Source: Bradyrhizobium sp. cir1 (GTDB taxonomy: Bacteria; Pseudomonadota; Alphaproteobacteria; Rhizobiales; Xanthobacteraceae). Taken from it: a stretch of DNA of 45,604 nt. The stretch covers positions 1-45,604 of the forward strand of contig NZ_JACIHE010000040.1 of NCBI RefSeq assembly GCF_014198245.1, given 5' to 3'. This document shows, piece by piece, positions 35,040-44,206 of the stretch (positions are counted from its first letter, which is position 1; each line of letters begins with the position of its first letter). A program made the position numbers and the translations under genes. Below the pieces are notes generated by a model, which saw nothing but the letters and a program-made list of their open reading frames with translations, did no database searches and had not been told where the DNA came from.

Positions 35040-36785
35040 CTACCTTCGATACCCGCTCGCCCGCGAATAGCCCTGGCGGTTCTGCTGCATCGGGCGGCTC
35101 GCGATGCTGGGGCGCGACTCGCTGGAGACCGGCGTTGCGAGCTTCAGCTCCTCCAGGAAGATCGGGCGGGAGAAATAATAGCCCTGCGCGTAGCGGATCT
35201 TGGTCGCGGCCTGCAGATAAGCCAGCTCCTCGTAGGATTCGAGGCCTTCGGCGATCACGGTCATGCCGAGCGCCTCGCTCAAGGATTCGATCGCGCGCAA
35301 GATGCCCTGGCTGCGCGGGCGCTTGTGGATATCAGTGATGAAGGAACGGTCGATCTTGATCTCGTCCGCGGTGATGTCGGCGAGTGCCGAAAGCGAGGAA
35401 TAGCCGGTGCCGAAATCGTCGATCGAGATGCCGACGCCGAGCTTGCGAAACATCGGCAGGATCTCGGCCTGGAAATGATTCTTGGCGACGAAGGCGTCTT
35501 CCGTCACCTCGATCATGAAGCGCTGGGGAAAGCCGGTCTCCTCCAGGGCCAGCGCGAAGCTGCGCATGAACTCGGGATTGCCGGCCCGCTTGGCGGCGAC
35601 GTTGATGCTGATGGACGCTTCCGCGCCGAAGGTGTCGTTGATCAGGTCGATCGACTTGACGATCTCGGCGAGCACGAGATGGGTCAGCTCGTCGATCAGC
35701 CCGAGCTCGCCGGCGAGGTTGATGAACGAGCCCGGCGCCTGGATCACGCCTTCGTCGTCGCGCAGGCGCACCAGGGCCTCGATGCCCTTCACGGCCTGCG
35801 TGCGGATGTCGACCTTGGACTGGAAGGCGCAGCAGAAGCGCTTTTCCAGGATGGCGAGCCGCAGCGACTGCTCGATCTTGCTCCGCGCCAGCGCCTCGCG
35901 CTCCATGCTGGCGTCGAAGAACGCAGCCAGTCCCTTGCCGTTGTTCTTGATGCGGTACATCGCGATGTCGGCGTTCTGCCGCAGCGTCTCGAAGCTGCGC
36001 CCGTGGTCGGGATAGAGGCTGATGCCGACCGAGGTCGAGGCAAACACTTCCGAATGGTCGATGAAGAACGGCGCGGTCAGCCGCTCCAGCGTCGATTGCA
36101 TGAACTCGGCGACTTCCTCCTGGCTCTGGATCGGAGAGAGCAGCAGCAGGAATTCGTCGCCGGAGATGCGCGACAGCATGTCGGAATCGCGCAGGTCGCG
36201 CCCGAGCCGCTTCGACAGCTCGACCAGCAGTGCATCGCCCACGGCGTGGCCGTAATAGTCGTTGATGTGCTTGAAATTGTCGACGTCGAGAAAGGCGAGC
36301 GCGAAGCGCTCGCTGCTGCGATCGCCCGCGAGCAGGCTGTTGGCGCGATGCTCGATCACGCGGCGCGAGGGCAGGCCGGTCAGCTCGTCGAAATAGGCCG
36401 AGCGGAACAGCTGGTCCTCGAAATTCTTCTGCTCGGTGATGTCGGAGGAGGCGGAGATCAGGAGCTCGCGTCCGGCGAGGCGAACGGGACGATGGGTCGT
36501 GAGCAGCACCTGGCGCGCGGCGCCGTCGTGAAGCGCTTCCTCGGTGACGACGGCCTGGCCGGCGCTCAACGCCTTGCGGCAGGCTTCGCGGCGCGGCGCC
36601 AGATCCGGCGAGGGACGGCTGCCGTCCATGCCGAGCTGAGCGGCCGCGGCATCGTTAACCAGCAGAAGCTCGCCATGGGCGTCCTGCACGGTCAGGCCGG
36701 CCGGCAGCATTCTAACGATTTCCTTGAGAAATCCGAGTTCGGCTTCGCTCGCGCCGGAATAATTGTTGTCGTTCATAGAAGTCAT
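35040..36785 (-). CDS. PAS-GGDEF-EAL protein with SGDEF active site
   Basis: A 581-aa cytoplasmic protein. PAS-like domain ~18-118 (RMLPAGLTVQDAHGELLLVND), GGDEF domain with a changed signature SGDEF at 208-212 but an intact I-site RDSD at 199-202, and EAL domain with Q322, E336 (EALVRL) and IDDFGTGYSSLSAL. The combination suggests a phosphodiesterase whose GGDEF half may sense c-di-GMP or GTP rather than make it. Start ATG 36783-36785 or 36774-36776; neither has a strong ribosome site. Upstream is a TTAA-N6-TTAA pair (36842-36855). Confidence 0.92.
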   Translation of the reverse strand: MTSMNDNNYSGASEAELGFLKEIVRMLPAGLTVQDAHGELLLVNDAAAAQLGMDGSRPSPDLAPRREACRKALSAGQAVVTEEALHDGAARQVLLTTHRPVRLAGRELLISASSDITEQKNFEDQLFRSAYFDELTGLPSRRVIEHRANSLLAGDRSSERFALAFLDVDNFKHINDYYGHAVGDALLVELSKRLGRDLRDSDMLSRISGDEFLLLLSPIQSQEEVAEFMQSTLERLTAPFFIDHSEVFASTSVGISLYPDHGRSFETLRQNADIAMYRIKNNGKGLAAFFDASMEREALARSKIEQSLRLAILEKRFCCAFQSKVDIRTQAVKGIEALVRLRDDEGVIQAPGSFINLAGELGLIDELTHLVLAEIVKSIDLINDTFGAEASISINVAAKRAGNPEFMRSFALALEETGFPQRFMIEVTEDAFVAKNHFQAEILPMFRKLGVGISIDDFGTGYSSLSALADITADEIKIDRSFITDIHKRPRSQGILRAIESLSEALGMTVIAEGLESYEELAYLQAATKIRYAQGYYFSRPIFLEELKLATPVSSESRPSIASRPMQQNRQGYSRASGYRR

Positions 36786-37015
36786 GAATCTTGTTGTTTC
36801 AGCGCGCCTTTGCAATGGACGCGATGTTGCGCAGTTCCCTCTTAAGTTTGGTTAAGGGTTCGGGAGAAATACGGGGGTGTTTTGCGATGATGCGACGCGC
36901 GCAGAAAATCGTCATTAACAGAGCGTCAACGGCACATGCGAAACTGCGAGCGGAGTGCGAATCTACTTTCGCTTGGTTGCGCGATCAGTCTTGTTTGAAT
37001 CGATGCGCGCCCCGG

Positions 37016-37048
37016 GGGTCACCTCTCCCCGCTGGGGAGAGGTGACCC
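37016..37048. repeat. 15-bp perfect hairpin (CCTCTCCCC family)
   Basis: GGGTCACCTCTCCCC (37016-37030), loop GCT, GGGGAGAGGTGACCC (37034-37048). A perfect stem 20 nt after the histidine-kinase stop, of the same family as the elements at 28241 and 42283. No T run. Confidence 0.75.
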
Positions 37049-37067
37049 AATCGACCGAGTCTTGCTG

Positions 37068-38036
37068 TCAGTTGACGTCCTTGGGGATGCGGCATTGCAT
37101 GATACAATGCAGCCCGGACTTGAGATAGGAGAGCTCGGTCCTGCCGTCGAAAGCCGAAAGTGCCGATTTCAGCAGCTTGGTGCCGAAGCCGGGTTCGGAC
37201 ACCTTGTCCACGCTCGGCCCTTCGGTTTCGTCCCAGGTGACGGTCAGGCGGTCCTCGCTGACGGTCCATGACACCTGCAACAGACCGCGCGGCGCGGAGA
37301 ACGCGCCATACTTTCCCGCATTGGTGGCGAGCTCGTGAAACATCAATGACAACGTGACCGCGAGCTTCGGCGGCAGGAACAGCCGGTCGCCGTTGAGGCT
37401 AAAGCGGACATGGCCGTAGGGCCCGAGCTCGGAGATCAAGAGGTCACGGATATCGCAGCCCCCCTTGTCGATCCGCGAGATCAGGTCGTCGGTCGCGGCC
37501 AGCGAGCGCAGCCGCGGATCGATCCGGGCCCAGACCTGCGGCTGGTCGTGCAGCACCTGGTGAATCACGGCATGCACCGTCGACAGCTTGTTCTTCAGCC
37601 GGTGCTGGAGCTCGTCGACCAGAAGCTTGCGATAATCTTCTTCCTCGGTCAGGCGTTTGGCGATCCGGCGCTGCTCGATCAGGAGCGTGCGATAATGCTC
37701 GACGCCCCAGATGGTGAGCGCGCAGACCACCCAGTACAGCGCCAGCAGGGCAAAGCGCGCGCGATCGGCAAAGGCATCGCCGAAATTCACGACGACACCG
37801 AGCACGCCGCCGACGATCGCGGTCACGATGCCGATCCGGAAGCCGCCGAACGCAGCGGCAAAGAACACGGCGGGAAAATATGGGGTAAAATAGACGTCGG
37901 GCCGGACCTGCGCGAGGCCCCAGCGCACCAGCGTCGCAATCAGCAGGCAGGCGATCGCAAAGGCAATGCTCAGGCCGAGCGACGGCGGTGCCACGCCCTG
38001 CCAGCCTTTGCGGAACTCCTCGATCAGCTTCTCCAT
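37068..38036 (-). CDS. Membrane sensor histidine kinase, HWE/HisKA_2 type
   Basis: A 322-aa kinase. Residues ~20-115 form a block of about four membrane helices resembling the DUF4118 sensor. The kinase core has the phospho-accepting H145 in DELQHRLKNKLSTVHAV, the N box FHELATNAGKYGA with N239, the HWE-type W-x-E at 268-270 (VTWDETEGP), and GFGTKLLKSAL at 283-293. No response regulator gene is adjacent. Kinases of this group often feed the general stress response (PhyR-NepR-EcfG) or light signalling; that link is only suggested here. Divergent from the SDR gene. Confidence 0.92.
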   Translation of the reverse strand: MEKLIEEFRKGWQGVAPPSLGLSIAFAIACLLIATLVRWGLAQVRPDVYFTPYFPAVFFAAAFGGFRIGIVTAIVGGVLGVVVNFGDAFADRARFALLALYWVVCALTIWGVEHYRTLLIEQRRIAKRLTEEEDYRKLLVDELQHRLKNKLSTVHAVIHQVLHDQPQVWARIDPRLRSLAATDDLISRIDKGGCDIRDLLISELGPYGHVRFSLNGDRLFLPPKLAVTLSLMFHELATNAGKYGAFSAPRGLLQVSWTVSEDRLTVTWDETEGPSVDKVSEPGFGTKLLKSALSAFDGRTELSYLKSGLHCIMQCRIPKDVN

Positions 38037-38215
38037 GCGCAGCCCGGTTGCGACGTGCGTTCGCCTTGAATGTTACGCATGTCGGGCGCGCAAGCAAAGC
38101 TTGCCTTGTTGCAAGCCGGCGGGAATAGTGACCGTCGCGGCGCCGACTGTCGCGGTGCCGTCGTCGATCGGTATTCGCCGTTTGGCGTCAAGGGGTTCGA
38201 AAGCAGGGACATTCC

Positions 38216-39055
38216 ATGGGCAGGCTGGACGGCAAGGTGGCGGTGATCACGGGCGCGACGAGCGGGATCGGATTGCGGACTGCGGAAGTCTTCGTTGCCG
38301 AAGGTGCCAAAATTGTGATCGCCGGGCGGCGCATACCGGAAGGCGAGGCGCTGGCGCGGCAGCTTGGGGGCAACTGCGTCTTCCTCCAGACCGACGTGAC
38401 GGTCGAAGCGCAGATGCAGGCGCTGATCGCGCTCGCGGTGGAGAAGTTCGGCCGCATCGATTGCCTGTTCAACAATGCCGGCGGCCCGGCGCAGACCGGC
38501 GGCATCGAGGGTCTCGAGGTCGAGCGCTTCGACGCGGCGATGGCGACGCTGGTGCGCAGCGTCATGCTCGGCATGAAGCACGCCGCGCCCTATATGAAGA
38601 AGCAGGGATCGGGCAGCATCATCAACAATGGCAGCATCGCTGGCCGCCTCGCCGGGTTCTCCTCGTCCGTGGTCTATGGCGCGGCCAAGGCTGCGGTGAT
38701 CCATCTCACCAAATGCGTGGCGATGGAGCTCGGCGAGTCCAACGTGCGCGTCAACTCGATTTCGCCGGGCGCGATCGCAACCGGGATTTTCGGCAAGGCG
38801 CTGGGGCTCTCGACCGACGCCGCGGAGAAGACGCCGGCAGTGATGCGCGAGGTCTACAAGACCGCGCAGCCGATCCCGCGCGCTGGTCTTCCCGACGACA
38901 TCGCCCATGCCGCAGTGTTCCTGGCGAGCGACGAATCCAGCTTCATCAACGGCCACGACCTCGTCATCGACGGCGCCATGACCGGCGGCCGCAACTGGAG
39001 CCAGCAGCAGCAGGGCTTGTCCGCGTTGCGCAAGGCGTTCGATCAGGGGGCGTAG
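38216..39055 (+). CDS. Short-chain dehydrogenase/reductase
   Basis: A 279-aa NAD(P)-dependent oxidoreductase of the classical SDR family. Cofactor motif TGATSGIG at 12-19, structural NNAG at 86-89, catalytic S140, Y154 and K158 (YGAAK), and SPGAIATGIF after the active site. An acidic D60 (QTDVT) is in the adenine-binding strand; R38-R39 after strand 2 (AGRR) favours NADP. ATG 38216 follows a purine-rich AGCAGGGA. No operon partner. Substrate unknown. Confidence 0.94.
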   Translation: MGRLDGKVAVITGATSGIGLRTAEVFVAEGAKIVIAGRRIPEGEALARQLGGNCVFLQTDVTVEAQMQALIALAVEKFGRIDCLFNNAGGPAQTGGIEGLEVERFDAAMATLVRSVMLGMKHAAPYMKKQGSGSIINNGSIAGRLAGFSSSVVYGAAKAAVIHLTKCVAMELGESNVRVNSISPGAIATGIFGKALGLSTDAAEKTPAVMREVYKTAQPIPRAGLPDDIAHAAVFLASDESSFINGHDLVIDGAMTGGRNWSQQQQGLSALRKAFDQGA

Positions 39056-39076
39056 TGGCTCCAGCGGCGGTGCCGT

Positions 39077-39169
39077 AGATGGGCAAAGGCGCGCTCTTCG
39101 CGCGCCGTGCCCACCATCGGCGTTCGAGCTCGGCGAGATAGGGTGGGCACGCTTCGCTTTGCCCACCCT
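39077..39169. repeat. Palindromic repeat (GTGGGCA/TGCCCAC type)
   Basis: AGGGTGGGCA (39140-39149) inverted as TGCCCACCCT (39160-39169), preceded by an arm GATGGGCA...TGCCCACCATC with inner GGCGCGC/GCGCGCC. Found directly after the SDR gene. Confidence 0.65.
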
Positions 39170-39184
39170 ACGAGACTGGGTTTC

Positions 39185-39271
39185 CGTCATTGCGAGGAGC
39201 CCTTGCGACGAAGCAATCCAGACTGTTTCCGCGGTGACAGTCTGGATTGCTTCGCTTCGCTCGCAATGACG
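39185..39271. repeat. Palindromic repeat (CGTCATTGCGAG ... family), copy 1
   Basis: CGTCATTGCGAG at the left and CGCAATGACG at the right, with AAGCAATCCAGACTG facing CAGTCTGGATTGCTT inside. Same family as the more perfect copy at 42370-42450. Confidence 0.85.
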
Positions 39272-39281
39272 GGTGCCGGCC

Positions 39282-40658
39282 CTAAACCGCCTTCACCGTC
39301 ACCCGCAGCCCGTCCCGCGGCTTCGGGATCGGCCACATCTGCCAGTCCGGCTTGTAACCCGGCGCCAGCGACACCTCGATGTTCTGCAAAAAGTGCCGCG
39401 CGAAGCATTTGGCCTGCATATAGGCGAAGTGCAGGCCGAGGCACATATGCGCGCCGCCGCCGAACGGCACGAAGGCGAAGCGGTGACGGCTACGCTGGGC
39501 TTCCTCGGTGAAACGCAAGGGATCGAAGCGGTCCGGCTCCGGCCAGATGTCCTTCATGTGGTGCGTATAGAGCGGGTTGACGCCGACTGCGGTGCCGGCG
39601 GGAATCGTATAGCCCTTGAAGGTGAAATCGCGCATCGCCCGGCGCGGCATCGAGGGCACCGGCGGCTTGATCCGCAGCGCCTCCTTGAACGCCATCTCCG
39701 ACAGCGGCATCTTTTCGAGATCGTCGAAGCTGCTGGGGGCATCAGGAGAAAGCCCGAGCGCCAGAACCTCCGCGCGCAGCCTGTCCTGCCAGTCCGGGTT
39801 CGCGGCGAGCTCGCCGATGAAGGAGGTCAGCGACGAGGTCAGGGTGTCGTGCGCGGCCATCATCAGGAAGCTCATGTGGTCGATGATGTCCTGCTCGGAG
39901 AGCAGCGCGCCGTCCTCATGGGTGGCGCGGCAGAGCTGCGAGAACAGGTCGTCGCCGCCGTGATTGCCGCGGCGAAGCGGGATCTGCTGGCGGAAATAGG
40001 CGACGATGCGCTTGCGCCCCGCAACGCCACGCGCCATCTGCGTGCCCGGCAGCGGCCTGCGGATCGGGGCGACGGCGGCGGCGACCATGTCGACGAAGGC
40101 GCGGTTGATCTCGTCGACCTCCGGCCCGATATCGGCGCCGAGGAAGGATGCGGCGGCGAGATCGAGCGTCAGCTGCTTCATCGCCGGATAGAGCTGCATC
40201 TCCCCGGGCCTTGCCTTCCACTGCGCAACACGCGCGGCAATGCCGCGATCGAGATCGCTGAGATAGGATTTCATCGGTCCGGACTTGAAGGCGACCGACA
40301 GCGTCTTGCGATGCAGCCGGTGCTCGTCGAAATCGAGCAGCATCAGCCCGCGCGGAAACAACAGGCCGAGCACCTTGTTCCACCCATGCGTCGAGGAGAA
40401 CAGCTTTTGCTGGTCGAACATCACGAGCTCGTTGGCCTCGGGGCCGAGCAGCACGACGTTGGTCTCGCCGAACACATGGGTGCGGTAGACCGGGCCGTAT
40501 TTGGCGCCGTTCGCCTCGATATGTCCCTTGGGATCGGCGAGCACCTGAAAGGTCTTGCCGATGATCGGCCAGCCTTCATCGCCGGGAATGTGCGTCAGCT
40601 CGTTACGCCTCGGTGCAGTGAACGGAAGCGCAGGGGCGGCCACATTCTGCATCGACAT
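39282..40658 (-). CDS. Cytochrome P450
   Basis: A 458-aa soluble heme monooxygenase. Heme-ligand C406 in FVPFGGGAHMCLG (397-409), ExxR at 326-329 (EALR), I-helix A269-H-D-T272 (the usual A-G-x-D/E-T has H for the middle residue), and PERF-like PDRFDPLRF. The N-terminus has no membrane anchor. The proline-rich start and HGWNKVLGLLFPRGLMLLDFDEHRLHRK block recall CYP120-like bacterial P450s, a tentative placement. ATG 40656-40658 has GGAG 8 nt before. No ferredoxin or reductase gene is adjacent, so electrons come from elsewhere. Substrate unknown. Confidence 0.94.
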   Translation of the reverse strand: MSMQNVAAPALPFTAPRRNELTHIPGDEGWPIIGKTFQVLADPKGHIEANGAKYGPVYRTHVFGETNVVLLGPEANELVMFDQQKLFSSTHGWNKVLGLLFPRGLMLLDFDEHRLHRKTLSVAFKSGPMKSYLSDLDRGIAARVAQWKARPGEMQLYPAMKQLTLDLAAASFLGADIGPEVDEINRAFVDMVAAAVAPIRRPLPGTQMARGVAGRKRIVAYFRQQIPLRRGNHGGDDLFSQLCRATHEDGALLSEQDIIDHMSFLMMAAHDTLTSSLTSFIGELAANPDWQDRLRAEVLALGLSPDAPSSFDDLEKMPLSEMAFKEALRIKPPVPSMPRRAMRDFTFKGYTIPAGTAVGVNPLYTHHMKDIWPEPDRFDPLRFTEEAQRSRHRFAFVPFGGGAHMCLGLHFAYMQAKCFARHFLQNIEVSLAPGYKPDWQMWPIPKPRDGLRVTVKAV

Positions 40659-40753
40659 GACGATTGCTCCGGTAGGCAGGCCCGGCCAACATAGCACATC
40701 CGGGCACGATGACGCTGCGGTCGTCTAGCGCACAAAATCGTCACACACACTAT

Positions 40754-40913
40754 CGTCGTCCCGGCCTAGTGCGCAATTGCGCACGGGGGCCGGGACCCAT
40801 ACTCCCAGGAAGCGTTTGGCGCGAGCTGGCAATGACCAGTCTTCGTCAAACAAAATCCTATGGTTATGGGTCCCGGATCGGCGCGCGCTTTGGCGCGCTT
40901 GTCCGGGACGACG
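40754..40913. repeat. Long palindromic repeat (CGTCGTCCCGG type), copy 1
   Basis: CGTCGTCCCGG at the left and CCGGGACGACG at the right, with inner GGGACCCATA facing TATGGGTCCC, GTGCGCAAT/ATTGCGCAC and GCGCGC blocks. A second, partial copy is at 45398. It fills the gap between two minus-strand genes. Confidence 0.8.
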
Positions 40914-40921
40914 AGCGCGTC

Positions 40922-42157
40922 CTACCGCTTCGCCGCTTCCTTCTGCAGATCCGGCGCGTTGACGGCGGGAATGGCGACGCGGCCGGGGCCGGTCACTTTC
41001 AGCGCCTCGGCGGCCTTCTCGTTCTCCATGATCTTGGCCATCACGGCCTGGCCTGCACGTTCGAAGATCGCGCGGTTCTCGATCACGAATTTTTGCGACC
41101 TGCGCAGCCCATCGATGTAGCCGTTGATCTCCGGCACGACATAGCGCGCCACCATGTCCCAGCTCCGGCGCGTATTTTCCGGGTTGGCCCAATCGTGCAC
41201 GAAGCCGATGATGGCGCCGACGCCGCCGGACACTTCCATCACGTTCTTGATGGTTTTGACCAGATCGTCGGGCGTGCCGATGGTGGACGCAGCGCCTTCG
41301 ACGAAAGCGGTCTTGTCCACGGCTTCATCGGGCGAGGAGAATGCGGTGAGGCCCGGCCTCTGCAGCGTGCCGACATTATATTCGTTGTGCCAGCGCATCA
41401 GCCCGGCGCCGGCCTCCTTGCGGGCCTGCTCGCGGGTCTCGGCGATGTGGAAGGTCAGCAGCACGCGCCAGTCGGCGCGGCTCACCTTGGTGCCGTGCTT
41501 CTTGGCGGCATCCTCGGCGAACTGCCATTGCTGCTGCAGCGACATCAGGCCCTGCGTCGTCATCGAGCCCAGCGAGATGATACCGATGCCGTATTTGCCG
41601 GCGAGCGTCATGCCGGAGGGCGAGATCTGCGAGGCGACAACGAACGGCATCTCTTCCTGCAGCGGCAGGATCTGCAGCGCAGCGTCGTTCATGGTGAACC
41701 AGTCGCTCTTGGCGGTGACGCGCTCGCCGTTGAAGAGGCGGCGGATCACGGCGATCGCCTCGTCCTGGCGGTCGCGCTGCGTCATCGGGTCGATGCCGAG
41801 CGTGTGTGCGTCGGAGGCCAGCGCGCCGGGACCGGAGCCGAAGATGGCACGGCCGCCGGTCATGTGGTCGAGCTGCACCATGCGCTGGGCGACGTTGAAG
41901 GGGTGGTGATAGGGCAGCGAAACGACGCCGGTGCCGAGCTTGATCCGTTTGGTGCGCTCGCCGGCCGCGGCCAGGAACATCTCGGGCGAAGCGATCATCT
42001 CCCAGCCGGAGGAATGGTGCTCGCCGCACCAGAACTCGTCATATCCGAGCGCATCCAGCTGCTCGACCAAGTCGAGATCGCGCCGGAACTGCAGCATCGG
42101 ATGCTCCCCGATCGGGTGATGCGGGGCAAGAAAGGCTCCGAACTTCAGGCGCGCCAT
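40922..42157 (-). CDS. LLM-class flavin-dependent oxidoreductase
   Basis: A 411-aa luciferase-like monooxygenase. It has the (beta/alpha)8 landmarks FGAFLAPHHP, LGYDEFWCGEHHSSGWEM, RIKLGTGVVSLPYHHPFNVAQR and FGSGPGALASDAHTLGID. It uses reduced flavin (FMN or F420) and O2 to oxidise an unknown substrate; a flavin reductase is not nearby. ATG 42155-42157 follows GGAGAG. It lies upstream of the P450 gene on the same strand but a long repeat separates them, so joint function is not supported. Confidence 0.92.
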   Translation of the reverse strand: MARLKFGAFLAPHHPIGEHPMLQFRRDLDLVEQLDALGYDEFWCGEHHSSGWEMIASPEMFLAAAGERTKRIKLGTGVVSLPYHHPFNVAQRMVQLDHMTGGRAIFGSGPGALASDAHTLGIDPMTQRDRQDEAIAVIRRLFNGERVTAKSDWFTMNDAALQILPLQEEMPFVVASQISPSGMTLAGKYGIGIISLGSMTTQGLMSLQQQWQFAEDAAKKHGTKVSRADWRVLLTFHIAETREQARKEAGAGLMRWHNEYNVGTLQRPGLTAFSSPDEAVDKTAFVEGAASTIGTPDDLVKTIKNVMEVSGGVGAIIGFVHDWANPENTRRSWDMVARYVVPEINGYIDGLRRSQKFVIENRAIFERAGQAVMAKIMENEKAAEALKVTGPGRVAIPAVNAPDLQKEAAKR

Positions 42158-42282
42158 GGCGTTCTCTCCGGCTGAATTTTCTGTTTGTTGGGTAGCGTAA
42201 GGCTACGTGCCTGATGGCGCGAACGCAATCGCGCGATGTCCCGCGCGACGGAATGCAGCTAAGTGCTGACGCTGGTTCTTCT

Positions 42283-42308
42283 CCCTCTCCCCGCTTGCGG
42301 GGAGAGGG
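42283..42308. repeat. CCCTCTCCCCGC hairpin
   Basis: CCCTCTCCCCGC (42283-42294), loop TT, GCGGGGAGAGGG (42297-42308). A perfect 12-bp stem of the family at 28241 and 37016. Confidence 0.75.
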
Positions 42309-42369
42309 CGGGGTGAGGGGGAGTCTCCGCGGGGACGGAGGTAGTTAGGTTTTCGAGATGGCCCCACAC

Positions 42370-42450
42370 CGTCATTGCGAGCGTAGCGAAGCAATCCAGA
42401 AATGCATCCGCGGAGGGATTCTGGATTGCTTCGCTACGCTCGCAATGACG
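42370..42450. repeat. Palindromic repeat (CGTCATTGCGAG ... family), copy 2
   Basis: Arms 42370-42401 and 42419-42450 are perfect inverted copies over 32 bp, around a 17-nt centre; the outer bases read CGTCATTGCGAGCG and the arm ends in CAATCCAGAA. Copy 1 (39185) shares the outer bases but is less perfect. Confidence 0.9.
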
Positions 42451-42504
42451 TGCTGAGAGCGTGTCGTTCCAATGGACAGACGACTCGCGGAGATTCCCAC
42501 TCAC

Positions 42505-42560
42505 CCGGAATTCAAACTGTGTTTGAATTCCGGCCTCTCGCCGCACGCGGGGAGAGGCGA
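42505..42560. repeat. CCGGAATTCAAAC hairpin plus CCTCTC hairpin
   Basis: CCGGAATTCAAAC (42505-42517), loop TGT, GTTTGAATTCCGG (42521-42533), perfect over 13 bp, then at once CCTCTCGCCGC facing GCGGGGAGAGG. Two repeat units joined end to end. Confidence 0.75.
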
Positions 42561-42652
42561 AGAGCGTCGAATCCTACCTCGGAGGTAATCGCGCGGATGA
42601 TGCCGATCTGCGAGCATCGCCCGCGAATAAATTCCGGAAAGCTCGCGCGCCA

Positions 42653-44065
42653 ATGCATCAAACCGTCACAAAGCCGATCGATTCGACGCGTCGCTGGTGG
42701 GTGCTGGCGATCGTCGTCGCCGCCCAGTTCATGTTCGGTGTCGATGCCTTCGTGGTCAACGTCGCGATTCCCACCATCGCCGTCGACCTGCATGCGACGC
42801 CGGCGCAGATCGAATCCGTCATCGCGATCTATCTGATCGCCTATGCCACGCTGGTCGTCACCGGCGGAAGGCTCGGCGACATCCATGGCACCAAGACGAT
42901 CTTCCTGGCCGGCGTGCTCGGCTTCACGGCGACCTCGCTGTGGTGCGGCCTTGCGCAGTCCGGCGTCGAGCTGATCGTCGCGCGGCTGGCGCAGGGGGCG
43001 ACCGCGGCGCTGATGGTGCCGCAGGTGCTGGCGACGCTGCATCTTTTGTTCACCGACGAGACGCGCAACCGCGCCTTCGCCGTCTACGGCATCGTGCTCG
43101 GGCTTGCAGGCGCCGCGGGCTTTCTGCTCGGCGGCCTCCTGGTCACGCTCGATCTCGCCGGCACCGGCTGGCGTTCGGTGTTCTTCGTCAACGTTCCCTT
43201 CGGGCTCGTCATCGCCGCGGCGGCCTGGCGCATCATGCCGTCGGTGCCGCGACGGGCCGGCACACGGCTCGATATCAAGGGCAGCATGGTCCTGTTCGCA
43301 GGCTTGCTGTGCCTGATCGGGCCGCTGTTGTTCGGTCATGACGTCGGCTGGGCGCCGTGGCTGTGGGCGGTGATGGCGATCGGGGCCGCGATCCTTGTCG
43401 CATTCCTGAAGCTCGAACACGCGGTTGCGCGCGCCGGCGGCATGCCGCTGATCGATCTGACGCTGCTCACGGACGCCGCCTTCCTGCGCGGCCTCGGCGC
43501 GGCGTTCTTTTTCTTCTTCGCCAATCTCTCGTTCTATCTGGTCATGACGCTGTTCATGCAGCGCGGCCTGAAGATTCCGCCGCTCGCGGCCGGCACGGCC
43601 TTCGTCCCGCTCGCGCTCGCCTTCGTCGTAGCTTCGCGTCACAGCGGCGCGCGGGCGCGGCATCGCGGCACCAAGGTGCTGATCGAAGGCTGCGCGCTGC
43701 AGATCGCAGGCCTCGGCGCGCTCGCGCTTCTTGTGCTCTATGTTGACACGCCGTCGCCGCTCGCACTCGCGCTCACCATGAGCATCTTCGGTTACGGCCA
43801 GGGGCTGGTGATGGCGCCGCTGTCCGGTGCAGTGCTCTCGACGGTAAAGCCTGTCGCCGCGGGCTCGGCCTCCGGCATGTACGGTACGACAGCACAGATC
43901 GGAAATGCGGCCGGAGTGGCCGCAATCGGCGCGGTGTTCTTCGCGATCGAATCATTGCAATCAGCGCGCGCAGGATTCTTCGTCTCGCTCGCGCTGTTTG
44001 TGACATTAATCATCGTCTGCACCGCATTTCTGACGTGGATGCGCCGCGCATCTGCATCAAGTTGA
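42653..44065 (+). CDS. MFS transporter, DHA2/EmrB-QacA type
   Basis: A 470-aa membrane protein with about 14 hydrophobic spans. Landmarks: FMFGVDAFVVNVAIPTIAVDL (motif D1 region, near 26-47), GGRLGDIHGTKTIFLAG (motif A, near 70-87), and GLAGAAGFLLGGLL near 148-161 in the motif C position of drug exporters. Family members expel drugs or other hydrophobic compounds using the proton gradient. ATG 42653 has a weak GGAAAG upstream. No TetR or MarR regulator and no membrane-fusion partner is adjacent. Substrate unknown. Confidence 0.92.
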   Translation: MHQTVTKPIDSTRRWWVLAIVVAAQFMFGVDAFVVNVAIPTIAVDLHATPAQIESVIAIYLIAYATLVVTGGRLGDIHGTKTIFLAGVLGFTATSLWCGLAQSGVELIVARLAQGATAALMVPQVLATLHLLFTDETRNRAFAVYGIVLGLAGAAGFLLGGLLVTLDLAGTGWRSVFFVNVPFGLVIAAAAWRIMPSVPRRAGTRLDIKGSMVLFAGLLCLIGPLLFGHDVGWAPWLWAVMAIGAAILVAFLKLEHAVARAGGMPLIDLTLLTDAAFLRGLGAAFFFFFANLSFYLVMTLFMQRGLKIPPLAAGTAFVPLALAFVVASRHSGARARHRGTKVLIEGCALQIAGLGALALLVLYVDTPSPLALALTMSIFGYGQGLVMAPLSGAVLSTVKPVAAGSASGMYGTTAQIGNAAGVAAIGAVFFAIESLQSARAGFFVSLALFVTLIIVCTAFLTWMRRASASS

Positions 44066-44206
44066 GGCATTGCGGTTAATACGTGCGGTTTTCCGCAGGA
44101 TTTCCAGTGATTTTCGCGAGATCGACAGCACACGTCCTTTTTATTTCGCAATGCAGCAACTATCTGGTTGGGCTGTACGTTGAAAGTCGCCCACCAGGAA
44201 ATTGCC

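Larger units (their letters stand above)
42158..42652. other. 495-nt repeat-filled divergent intergenic region
   Basis: Between the LLM gene (minus) and the MFS gene (plus). It contains at least four separate palindromes (42283, 42370, 42505, 42535; listed where distinct) and no plausible gene. The divergent promoters must lie at its edges; none was clear. Confidence 0.6.
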
